A stretch of DNA of 64,000 nucleotides, from positions 61,813 through 125,812 of the forward strand of contig NZ_CALTVH010000005.1 in the NCBI RefSeq assembly GCF_943913045.1, written 5' to 3'. Below are positions 18,797 through 24,940 of the stretch, one piece after another. The DNA is from an uncultured Ezakiella sp. GTDB taxonomy: Bacteria; Bacillota; Clostridia; Tissierellales; Peptoniphilaceae. The notes beneath the pieces are model-generated. The model worked only from the letters and a program-made list of their open reading frames with translations, was not told where the DNA came from and did not search any database. A program made the translations under genes and the position numbers. The number at the start of each line of letters is the position of its first letter. Positions within the stretch are counted from its first letter, which is position 1.

Positions 18797-19423
18797 TTAT
18801 TTCTTATATGCACTCTTTACAAGAACCATAGAGTTCTTTGGACCAGGAACAGCACCCTTAATTAAAAGTAAGTTCTTGTCTGCATCCACTCTAATAAGTT
18901 CAAGATTTTGTACAGTTACTTGATCGTGACCAGTCTTACCCATCATTCTGTGACCTTTAAAAACACGGCCTGGATAAGTAGCAGCTGATAGACCGCCTGG
19001 TCTTCTGTGGAATTTTGAACCGTGACTCATACGACCTCTTTGGAAACCGTGTCTTTGAACAACACCAAGAGTTCCCTTACCCTTAGAAGTACCAGTAACG
19101 TCTACAAAATTACCTTCTTCAAAAATATCAACCTTTACTTCGCTTCCAAGTTCTAACTCTTGGAGAGAAGAATCTCTTAATTCTTTTAAATAACGCATTG
19201 GTTTAACGCCAGCCTTCTTAAAATGACCTTGAGCTGGTTTGTTAGCCAATTTTTCTCTAATAGGATCAAATCCAAGTTGAACTGAATTGTATCCTTCCTT
19301 TTCAACTGTCTTCTTTTGAACAACAACGTTTGGTGTTGCTTCAACAACAGTTACGGCCACAAGTTCGCCTGTTGGTCCGAATACTTGTGTCATGCCGAGT
19401 TTTTTACCCATAATGCCTTTCAT
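18797..19423 (-). CDS. rplC: 50S ribosomal protein L3
   Basis: 208 residues starting MKGIMGKKLGMTQVFGPTGE, with the central RMSHGSKFHRRPGGLSAATY extension that reaches the peptidyl-transferase centre. Confidence 0.98.
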   Translation of the reverse strand: MKGIMGKKLGMTQVFGPTGELVAVTVVEATPNVVVQKKTVEKEGYNSVQLGFDPIREKLANKPAQGHFKKAGVKPMRYLKELRDSSLQELELGSEVKVDIFEEGNFVDVTGTSKGKGTLGVVQRHGFQRGRMSHGSKFHRRPGGLSAATYPGRVFKGHRMMGKTGHDQVTVQNLELIRVDADKNLLLIKGAVPGPKNSMVLVKSAYKK

Positions 19424-19473
19424 TAAGCACCTCCATATTTTATAGCGGATTGACCTTCAATCATATAAATGTC

Positions 19474-19785
19474 TTATAGCTTGATTTCGATATCTACGCC
19501 TGCTGGTAGATTCATCTTCATAAGAGCGTCCACAGTAGCTTGTGTAGGATTGATAATATCAATCAACCTCTTATGAGTTCTTTGCTCAAATTGTTCTCTT
19601 GAATCCTTGTTAACGTGAACAGAACGTAGGATAGTAACAACTTCCTTGCGTGTTGGCAGTGGAACCGGTCCAGACACTTCAACGCCTGTTCTCTTAGCAG
19701 TTTCAACGATCTTCTTTGCTGAATTATCAAGAACCTCGTGATCATATGCTTTAAGACGGATTCTGATTTTGTTATTTGTGCTCAT
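19474..19785 (-). CDS. rpsJ: 30S ribosomal protein S10
   Basis: 103 residues (KIRIRLKAYDHEVLDNSAKK ... GPVPLPTRKEVVTILRSVHV). It also acts as NusE in transcription antitermination. It is the first gene of the superoperon and is separated from rplC by 50 bp. The str genes (rpsL, rpsG, fusA, tuf) do not lie upstream within this window. Confidence 0.98.
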   Translation of the reverse strand: MSTNNKIRIRLKAYDHEVLDNSAKKIVETAKRTGVEVSGPVPLPTRKEVVTILRSVHVNKDSREQFEQRTHKRLIDIINPTQATVDALMKMNLPAGVDIEIKL

Positions 19786-19976
19786 AATACCCTCCTTCGT
19801 ATGATTTGCCCTACATACGACGTCACCTACAACGCGACCGTGTGTTTCTTATTCCGCTTCAAAAGAAAAACCGGTCAGACGCCACTGGTTTCGTTGGAAT
19901 CTAGTCCAACTTCTCCACGAAAATTACCTTGCAATCGCAAGCAACTTCTCGCTTCTACGCCTCGACTCCGGGCACT
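19786..19976 (-). promoter_or_regulatory. Structured 5' leader of the S10 superoperon with attenuator-like hairpin
   Basis: About 190 nt of transcript lie between the promoter and rpsJ. On the minus strand it shows stems GTTGGA/TCCAAC, ACCAGT/ACCGGT followed by TTTTTCTTTT (19891-19861, terminator-like), and CGTATG/CATACG directly before the AAGGAGGG ribosome site. This is consistent with a ribosomal-protein autoregulatory leader (probably L4, by analogy with other S10 operons). Confidence 0.55.
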
Positions 19977-19981
19977 TAACT

Positions 19982-20010
19982 AGTATAACAAAAATCATTA
20001 AATCTATCAA
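19982..20010 (-). promoter_or_regulatory. Promoter of the S10 superoperon
   Basis: On the minus strand TTGATA (20010-20005), a 17-bp spacer, TATACT (19987-19982). It is the only good promoter between the repeat island and rpsJ. Confidence 0.7.
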
Positions 20011-20133
20011 GTATTTTTGTAAAAAAAACTTATAAAAACACGCAAAGTTGAAAATCGGGATAAAAATAATGAGTATATGCAGTTAAATTTCGTTTAGATA
20101 TGTGCATGCAGAAAAATATTGCTTGCCCAAGAA

Positions 20134-20304
20134 AACAAAATTTTAGGTAGCGTCCGATTGCAGCCACGCCTAAGAGACAAGTCCGCACGGACGCTGTCGA
20201 TTGGCTAGCGTTGACTCACGCAACCTCTTGTTCAATCGTTCGACTGAAAGGAAAAACGATTGAAGACAAGAGTCTGAGGAAAATTTCGGACAAAAATTTT
20301 GTTT
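20134..20304 (+). repeat. Long-form structured GTAG element (171 bp)
   Basis: Outer arms AACAAAATTTT (20134-20144) and AAAATTTTGTT (20294-20304) pair perfectly. Inside lie GTAG (20147), a GCGTCCG/CGGACGC stem, the conserved GACTCACGCAACC module, a long hairpin CTCTTGT..CAATCGTT/AACGATTG..ACAAGAG, then TCTGAGGAAAAT and TCGGAC. Close relatives lie at 23012-23178 and 23249-23421, with unrelated outer-arm sequences. Confidence 0.8.
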
Positions 20305-20501
20305 GATTTAGTACAACAATCTGAGGATAATGGTCGTCAAGAAATTGACCGATTGGTTGCAACAATTCTCAAGGAAAATTGTGGATATTCGTCGTAAAAA
20401 CCATTTGCAAAATTGAAATGATTTTTAAAAATAAATATATTCCCCCTATATAATAGGAAGAGAAAAATTTTTTTACATGCGGATATCCATGTAGCCCAAG
20501 A
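20305..20501. other. Repeat remnants without genes
   Basis: The sequence holds fragments of the long-form element (GATTGGTTGCAACAATTCTC, caatctgaggataatgg). No gene is supported between rpsJ and the small genes at 20.8 kb. Confidence 0.5.
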
Positions 20502-20653
20502 GGTCAATTTTCTGTAGCGGCTGGTTTATTCCAGCCAAAAAATTGACCGATTGGCTAGCGTTGACTCACGCAACCTCTTGTTCAATCGTTCGACTGAAAG
20601 GAAAAACGATTGAAGACAAGAGTCTGAGGAAAATTTCGGACAAAAAATTTTGT
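20502..20653 (+). repeat. Short GTAG-hairpin element joined to a long-form 3' module
   Basis: Outer arms GGTCAATTTT (20502-20511) and AAAATTGACC (20539-20548) enclose GTAG and a perfect stem GGCTGG-TTTATT-CCAGCC. This is followed by CGATTGGCTAGCG, GACTCACGCAACC, the long CTCTTGT.../...ACAAGAG hairpin and TCTGAGGAAAAT. The layout is the same as at 5812-5966 on the other strand. Confidence 0.8.
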
Positions 20654-20761
20654 TTGATTGGTTGCAACAATCTGAAGAAAATTCCAGCCACCGATTATCA
20701 AGAGTCTCAAGGAGAATGTCGCCAAATCATTCGAAACAGACCTTTATCGCAAATTCAATGC

Positions 20762-20802
20762 AAAATAAAAAAATGCGTACGCTTATATAAACGTACGCAT
20801 TT
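20762..20802 (-). terminator. Terminator after the DUF2922-type gene
   Basis: AAATGCGTACG and CGTACGCATTT form an 11-bp stem. On the minus strand it is followed by a T-rich run. It lies directly downstream of the gene ending at 20809. Confidence 0.8.
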
Positions 20803-20808
20803 GTATTA

Positions 20809-21024
20809 TTAGACCAATTTACTGGTTTCGATTGTGATAACATTTGCACCTACCAGGCTCTTGGCTGGCTTACCCTTGTATTCAAGGATTGTGCTTGATA
20901 GGATTTTGCCGGCTGCATCTTTAACATTGTCCGCTGTGAGCCCTGATTTGAAATCCTGTAGGGAAATTGAAAACGCCTTGCTGTCTTCATTTTCAAATTT
21001 TAATTGCAATCTTCTATTTTCCAT
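20809..21024 (-). CDS. DUF2922-type small protein
   Basis: 71 residues (RRLQLKFENEDSKAFSISLQ ... GANVITIETSKLV). The pattern fits the DUF2922 family as I remember it, which often pairs with DUF1659 proteins and a sigma factor in Firmicutes. The gene has an AGGAGG site and is last in a three-gene minus-strand set (21430 to 20809). Function is unknown. Confidence 0.7.
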   Translation of the reverse strand: MENRRLQLKFENEDSKAFSISLQDFKSGLTADNVKDAAGKILSSTILEYKGKPAKSLVGANVITIETSKLV

Positions 21025-21039
21025 ATTTACCTCCTTATA

Positions 21040-21234
21040 TTATTTTATCAGCATGGAAATATATTTCATTATATCTCCAAGATTTATCTTAAAGACCGAC
21101 TCCACTTCCCTCTCCTGGGTCATGGCCCCGTCGCCAATGGCTGTCTCGGCTATGGCCTGGAGAAACGGTGAAAGCTGGTCTGCATCTATTTTAATCTCCT
21201 TGAGTCCACCCCTGCTGGCTAAAATTATAATCAT
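21040..21234 (-). CDS. Small hypothetical protein
   Basis: 64 residues, MIIILASRGGLKEIKIDADQ...; no family recognised. It lies between the DUF1659-type and DUF2922-type genes with gaps of 4 and 15 bp, so it is probably co-transcribed with them. The C-terminus (NLGDIMKYISMLIK) is amphipathic. Confidence 0.6.
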   Translation of the reverse strand: MIIILASRGGLKEIKIDADQLSPFLQAIAETAIGDGAMTQEREVESVFKINLGDIMKYISMLIK

Positions 21235-21238
21235 AATA

Positions 21239-21430
21239 TTAACCCCTGGTGTAGACTTCTGTTGTAATCTTGTGGACCTCTGGCATCTCTAAATCCATTA
21301 GATCATGGAAACCATCAGCCAAAGTCAGTATTTGTTCCTTACTAGCATTCTCAGCCACATTGTTGATTGACTTAGAGGCTAGGTATTCCTTACCGTCCTT
21401 TTGCTTTTTAAGTTTTAATACAACTTTCAT
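21239..21430 (-). CDS. DUF1659-type small protein
   Basis: 63 residues (KDGKEYLASKSINNVAENAS). The GK..., S-NNV and AS/EQ spacing resembles the DUF1659 family. It is first of the three-gene set, with an AAGGAGGAG site upstream. Function is unknown. Confidence 0.65.
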   Translation of the reverse strand: MKVVLKLKKQKDGKEYLASKSINNVAENASKEQILTLADGFHDLMDLEMPEVHKITTEVYTRG

Positions 21431-21566
21431 TCTTTCTCCTCCTTATTCATTTATTAGCAAGAACTTTTTAACCCCTTGCATATATAGATATCCTGACAAA
21501 GGAGAAATTACGGAGAAAATAAAAAGATTTTATCAAAACCAATTCACAATAAAAGAGTAAAATAAA

Positions 21567-21590
21567 AAACTGGTCGAATTCGACCAGTTT
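21567..21590. terminator. Perfect palindrome, probable bidirectional terminator, copy 1
   Basis: A 24-bp perfect palindrome (AAACTGGTCGAA and its complement) with A-runs before it and A/T after. A near-identical copy with matching flanks (TTTAAAA.ATTTCTCT) lies at 22670-22693, so the two bracket the RAYT gene at 21845-22411. Confidence 0.65.
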
Positions 21591-21761
21591 AAAAAATTTC
21601 TCTTCACTCAGTTTTTATTACAAATATTCTGCTACATACTTGATAAGATTACAATTATTTTTAATTATTGACTCTCACTTTGTTCCACATAAAGTTGACC
21701 CTACAAACGTTCTGATAAAATCTCCGTTGATTAAATAAATTCAGTTATTACATCGCTCTGC

Positions 21762-21787
21762 GTAGTAGGGGCTACTTTATGTAGCCC
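21762..21787 (+). repeat. GTAG REP hairpin 3' of the first RAYT gene
   Basis: CGCTCTGC then GTAG, then the stem GGGCTAC-TTTAT-GTAGCCC followed by GAAAA. The CGCTCTGC prefix recurs before the copies at 24783, 29936 and 30300. A degenerate hairpin of the same kind lies at about 21691-21718 on the minus strand. Confidence 0.75.
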
Positions 21788-21844
21788 GAAAAGTCTCGCC
21801 CTAGAGCCATAAAAATTACATCCCAAATAATAATTCAAAACCTT

Positions 21845-22411
21845 CTATTTGTTTTTGCCTTCCTCCAACTTTCTCTTTCTTTCTCTTTGCTTTAATTTTT
21901 GTTTCCCTATTTCTGCTTCTCTATTCCATTTCTCTAACAAAATTTTAAATGATGCGGCTTTTGGGTTGTTGACTATGTAATTGTAACAATCTTCCAATTG
22001 CTTGTCATTACGTATAATATGATCATAATAATTTCTTTGCCATAATTTTTCCCTATATGCTGGCAGTTTGTTTTGTCTTACCAAATCATTATAACCCTTG
22101 GAAATTATAACTTTAAATTTTTTAACAATATCGTTTAAATGAACTTTACCATCTGTATTATTTGTAACAATAAAGTGTACATGGTCGGGCATGGTGCAAA
22201 ATATATTAAAATATATGCCGTTAAATTCGTCTTCCAATTCTTTGTATGTATTATCAAATAAAATTCTTAAATCCTCATTATGGTAAACGAATTCATCGGC
22301 TTGGATACGGCCAAATAATTTTTGTCTATTATGTGTGCATATTGTTATAAAATATGGACCAAAAGAATGATATGGATAATTTTTTAAACGTATGTCTTTA
22401 CGTGTGCACAT
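21845..22411 (-). CDS. REP-associated tyrosine transposase (RAYT, IS200-like Y1/HUH), copy 1
   Basis: 188 residues. Y1-transposase signatures are complete: FGPYFITICTHNRQKLFG near the N-terminus, the HUH metal site MPDHVHFIV (His77 and His79), KKFKVIISKGY, and the catalytic tyrosine in RNYYDHIIRN (Tyr129). The C-terminal tail is Lys/Arg-rich. A GGAGGAAG site precedes the ATG. Proteins of this group act on single-stranded GTAG-hairpin REP sequences. Matching hairpins lie on both sides (21762 and 22558). There are no IS200-type subterminal ends or tnpB partner, which favours a domesticated RAYT. Confidence 0.9.
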   Translation of the reverse strand: MCTRKDIRLKNYPYHSFGPYFITICTHNRQKLFGRIQADEFVYHNEDLRILFDNTYKELEDEFNGIYFNIFCTMPDHVHFIVTNNTDGKVHLNDIVKKFKVIISKGYNDLVRQNKLPAYREKLWQRNYYDHIIRNDKQLEDCYNYIVNNPKAASFKILLEKWNREAEIGKQKLKQRERKRKLEEGKNK

Positions 22412-22517
22412 TTTGCTTCCTCCTTGTTTTTATATTATCATAAGCAGTGAGAATGTTCAATGTTGGTATTGAATAAAATCGTATTTTAATTCACAACCGT
22501 TCTTAGCTTGTATAATT

Positions 22518-22581
22518 AAAAATGCCTCACGCATACAATATGCGATCAGCATTTTTCGGGCCACATAAAGATGGCCCCTAC
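22518..22581 (-). repeat. GTAG REP hairpin with a second hairpin, 5' of the first RAYT gene
   Basis: On the minus strand: CGCTTTGCGGG, GTAG, stem GGGCCAT-CTTTAT-GTGGCCC (to 22558), then a second long hairpin (AAAAATGC..CGCATA/TATGCG..GCATTTTT, 22556-22518). Confidence 0.75.
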
Positions 22582-22669
22582 CCCGCAAAGCGAGATAATG
22601 GATTAATAATTTTACACAGGGAATATATTTTACAAAAATAATCAAAATCCAACATAATAAACAAAACAA

Positions 22670-22693
22670 AAACCGGTCGAATTCGACCAGTTT
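22670..22693. terminator. Probable bidirectional terminator, copy 2
   Basis: ACCGGTCGAATTCGACCAGTTT with an A-rich 5' flank and TTTAAAACATTTCTCT after it, matching 21567-21590 and its flanks apart from a few bases. It lies upstream of the RAYT gene. Confidence 0.6.
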
Positions 22694-22718
22694 AAAACAT
22701 TTCTCTCTAATTAAATTT

Positions 22719-22750
22719 TTCTCCCGAATATTGTATCATATTCGGGAGAA
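22719..22750. terminator. Strong inverted repeat, terminator-like
   Basis: TTCTCCCGAATA and TATTCGGGAGAA form a 12-bp stem with an 8-nt loop. T-rich sequence flanks it on both sides. It separates the RAYT region from the sigma-factor region. Confidence 0.6.
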
Positions 22751-22775
22751 TTATTCAATTTTTCTTTATTAAAGG

Positions 22776-22836
22776 CTCGTCCGCATTCGCGAACGAGTGG
22801 CGACCATTTCAGGATCGCCGTTACGCCACATCCATT
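22776..22836. repeat. 61-bp interspersed repeat, copy 2
   Basis: Identical over 61 bp to 6015-6075 and in the same orientation. It contains GGCGA/TCGCC and CTCGT/ACGAG inverted arms. It lies just upstream of the sigma-factor promoter. Confidence 0.8.
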
Positions 22837-22858
22837 TTTAGGGATTGAGGAAATTATA

Positions 22859-22886
22859 TTTACATATCCGAATTTTATGGTATAAT
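22859..22886 (+). promoter_or_regulatory. Promoter of the sigma-factor transcript
   Basis: TTTACA (22859-22864), a 16-bp spacer and TATAAT (22881-22886). The transcript would run about 600 nt before the sigma start at 23500, through a short open frame and two long-form elements. Confidence 0.6.
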
Positions 22887-22968
22887 ATATGTAGTTTGAC
22901 TTCGTGTTTATGAGTTCGGAAATCGCTCAAACGGGTCAAGCAAAAATAATGTAAACGAGGTGAAAATA

Positions 22969-23028
22969 ATGAACAAAGTAAATAAAGAAAATATAAATGA
23001 ATGGAATGAAAGCCAAGTTTTAATGTAG
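22969..23028 (+). CDS. Short leader ORF, possibly the interrupted N-terminus of the sigma gene
   Basis: 19 residues (MNKVNKENINEWNESQVLM) preceded by a good GAGGTG site. It is in the same frame as the sigma factor at 23500. It ends at a TAG that is part of the GTAG of the inserted long-form element. It may be a leader peptide or the stranded original N-terminus; the sequence alone cannot decide. Confidence 0.4.
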   Translation: MNKVNKENINEWNESQVLM

Positions 23029-23178
23029 AGTCCGATTGCAGCCCTGCCCAAGAAGGCGAGTTTTACGAAGCCCGATTGGTATGCAGGACTCACGCAACCT
23101 CTTGTTCAATCGTTAGACCGAAGAGAAGAACGATTGAGGACAAGAGTCTGAGGAAAATCTCGGACAAAAAAACTTGGC
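23012..23178 (+). repeat. Long-form structured GTAG element (167 bp), in the sigma leader
   Basis: Outer arms GCCAAGTTTT (23012-23021) and AAAACTTGGC (23169-23178) pair perfectly. GTAG lies at 23025, the inner stem GTCCGA/TCGGAC closes the element, and the GACTCACGCAACC...TCTGAGGAAAAT module is present. Confidence 0.8.
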
Positions 23179-23248
23179 ATGAATAACACAAATAAAAAAA
23201 TAAATACAAACATTGAAAATATAAACGAAAACAATAGGAACGATTTAA

Positions 23249-23421
23249 GCGAAGATTTCGTGGTAGCGGCCGATTGCAGCCACGCCCAAGAGACAAGTCT
23301 GCAAGGACGTCGTCGATTGGCTAGCGTCGACTCACGCAACTTGTTGCCCAAAAAACAAGCCAAAGGCGAAGTTGATTGGTTGCAACAATCTGAGGAGAAT
23401 TCTCGGCCAAAAAATCTTCGC
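23249..23421 (+). repeat. Long-form structured GTAG element (173 bp), second in the sigma leader
   Basis: Outer arms GCGAAGATTT (23249-23258) and AAATCTTCGC (23412-23421). Inside: GTAG (23263), inner stem GGCCGA/TCGGCC, GACTCACGCAAC and CAATCTGAGGAGAAT. This copy has no stop codon in the sigma frame: the frame stays open from 23179 into the sigma gene, as in palindromic elements that insert within coding sequence. Confidence 0.8.
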
Positions 23422-23499
23422 GTTAACAAAAAAATCAAAAATAATGACGAGAGAAATCACAAGGATAGATATAAAAATAACAAAAGGACAGGTGACAAT

Positions 23500-24063
23500 A
23501 TGAAAAAAATTGAAGAAATTATAATGACTTACAGGCCACTGATTTTGGCGTCCATAACTAGGTATTGCAATTTGCCAGGATATTTTGACGACCTCTACCA
23601 AGACGGGGTCGTCGAGATAATAGAAGCCATGAAAGAATACGACCCCGCCAAGGGGACTGTAGGCGGATATTTAAAGACCAGACTCAAGCTCTTTTATATA
23701 AACAAGTACAAGCGCCTGATCAGACGGGAGACAGATGACATAGACAACATTAAAGGCAAAGACCAACCATCAGTCATGGCAATAGCCGACCATGAAAACA
23801 AAATGCTGGTCGCCCGTCTCCTCTCCACCCTAAACCCAGACGAAAGAACCGTAATTGAACTAACATTTTTAATGGACATGCGGGCAGCCGAAGTCAGTCG
23901 GATTATGGGCATAAGCAAGAGGAGAGTGTATCATTTAAAGGAAAAAGCAATGAATAAATTGAAGAAAACATCCACACGGGAAAATTTATCCATGATGGAT
24001 ATAATGAACGAAGAAGATGTGTATAAGGGAGGGGGGAAGAAAACGTATAATAATATGGAATAG
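23500..24063 (+). CDS. Sigma-70 family RNA polymerase sigma factor (ECF-like or SigO-like)
   Basis: 187 residues from the ATG at 23500, which has AGGTGA five bases upstream. Region 2 is visible (DDLYQDGVVEIIEAMKEYDP, then YLKTRLKLFYINKYKRL) and region 4 forms a helix-turn-helix (LNPDERTVIELTFLMDMRAA, VSRIMGISKRRVYHLKEKAM). The same frame is open back to 23179, but those residues are Asn/Lys-rich or repeat-encoded. No anti-sigma gene is adjacent. The DUF1659/DUF2922-type genes nearby often accompany such sigma factors, so they may be its targets; that is inference. Confidence 0.88.
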   Translation: MKKIEEIIMTYRPLILASITRYCNLPGYFDDLYQDGVVEIIEAMKEYDPAKGTVGGYLKTRLKLFYINKYKRLIRRETDDIDNIKGKDQPSVMAIADHENKMLVARLLSTLNPDERTVIELTFLMDMRAAEVSRIMGISKRRVYHLKEKAMNKLKKTSTRENLSMMDIMNEEDVYKGGGKKTYNNME

Positions 24064-24074
24064 ATTGATATGTA

Positions 24075-24097
24075 AAGAGGGCACACGCCCTCTTTTC
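24075..24097 (+). terminator. Terminator of the sigma gene
   Basis: AAGAGGGC-acac-GCCCTCTTTT directly after the stop codon. Confidence 0.85.
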
Positions 24098-24111
24098 GAT
24101 TTATTATTATA

Positions 24112-24486
24112 TTATCTTGATCTTCTCCTTTGCCTCAACTCTTTCCACACTTTTTTTCTTGCTGTATGCTTCCGCTTAACTCTAATTTTTAACAGCTTTT
24201 TGCTAATGTACCTTTTTTTAGAACTCTCCACCATTTTATTTCTCTTTTTTACTCTTAGCCAATATTTTTCCTTAACTCTTTTTTTCTTTTTCATTCTTGC
24301 TTCTTCTGCGTTTTTCTTCTTTTCTGCTTCTCTTTTACACTCTAGATAGCTTGATAAAATTATTAAAAATTTTAATATTAATCCTAGACTAATTAGCATT
24401 CTTATTAATCTGTTGTTTAAATAAGTAGATAAAACTTCTACTGTCAATATAGCTGTTTCAGTTAACAATCTTGATTTATAATTCAT
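24112..24486 (-). CDS. Small basic membrane-anchored hypothetical protein
   Basis: 124 residues from the ATG at 24486. GGAGGATAAG before it is the ribosome site and covers an earlier in-frame ATG at 24498. One hydrophobic segment (RMLISLGLILKFLIILSSYL) is followed by an extremely Lys/Arg-rich tail (KKNAEEARMKKKKRVKEKYW). No family recognised. It is convergent with the sigma gene. Confidence 0.5.
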   Translation of the reverse strand: MNYKSRLLTETAILTVEVLSTYLNNRLIRMLISLGLILKFLIILSSYLECKREAEKKKNAEEARMKKKKRVKEKYWLRVKKRNKMVESSKKRYISKKLLKIRVKRKHTARKKVWKELRQRRRSR

Positions 24487-24498
24487 CTTATCCTCCAT

Positions 24499-24908
24499 AA
24501 AAATTATTGACTACAAGTTTTATAAATTTGTGGTCTATATAATATATGCAAGAAAAACCTTTTTATAAAAAAAGTCATTGAAAAGTAAAGGTAAATTTAA
24601 AATGCAAAATATCATTAAAATAAATGTGTGCATAAAAAAGACTGACTATAATTAGATGAAAGTCAGTCCTAACAAAAAATTGGCTGACATTAAGTCAGCC
24701 TCTACGATATTTCTCATTAAATAATATTTGTGTGATTGTAATAAAAACATCTCAATCCCACAAGGGGATTTCGATATTTTTCGGACCACATTAAGATGGT
24801 CCCTACTCCGCAGAGCGGTGCATGTAGTGAAGGTGTATATAAGGGCAGGAGTTTGTCAGGTTTTTTGTGGTTCGATCTTAGCGATCAAATACCCAAGATT
24901 TTATGTAC
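24499..24908. repeat. Intergenic REP cluster with two GTAG hairpins
   Basis: On the minus strand, GTAG-A-GGCTGAC-TTAAT-GTCAGCC (24705-24680) is followed by a second stem GACTGACT/AGTCAGTC (24640-24668) and a T-run. A second copy, CGCTCTGCGGA, GTAG, GGACCAT-CTTAAT-GTGGTCC (24806-24783), is followed by AATCCC/GGGATT. Both show the two-hairpin plan seen elsewhere in the island. No gene is supported here. Confidence 0.7.
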
Positions 24909-24935
24909 GAAAAAAGACCCCGGAGGGTCTTTTTT
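24909..24935 (-). terminator. Terminator of the large SLH gene
   Basis: AAAAAGACCC-cggag-GGTCTTTTTTG directly after the stop codon at 24941. Confidence 0.85.
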
Positions 24936-24940
24936 GTTTA

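Noticed and set aside
20134..20304. Long-form element as a hammerhead or other known self-cleaving ribozyme
   Set aside because: CTGAGGA resembles the hammerhead CUGANGA box, but the required stem II and GAAA are not in place.
20543..20812. An 89-codon plus-strand open frame through the repeat at 20.5 kb
   Set aside because: It reads through the long-form element and its remnants, has no ribosome site, and the same frame is interrupted in other copies. It is treated as repeat sequence.
23179..23499. N-terminal extension of the sigma factor back to 23179
   Set aside because: There is no ribosome site at 23179, the residues are Asn/Lys-rich or element-encoded, and the ATG at 23500 has a good site and begins the conserved region 2.
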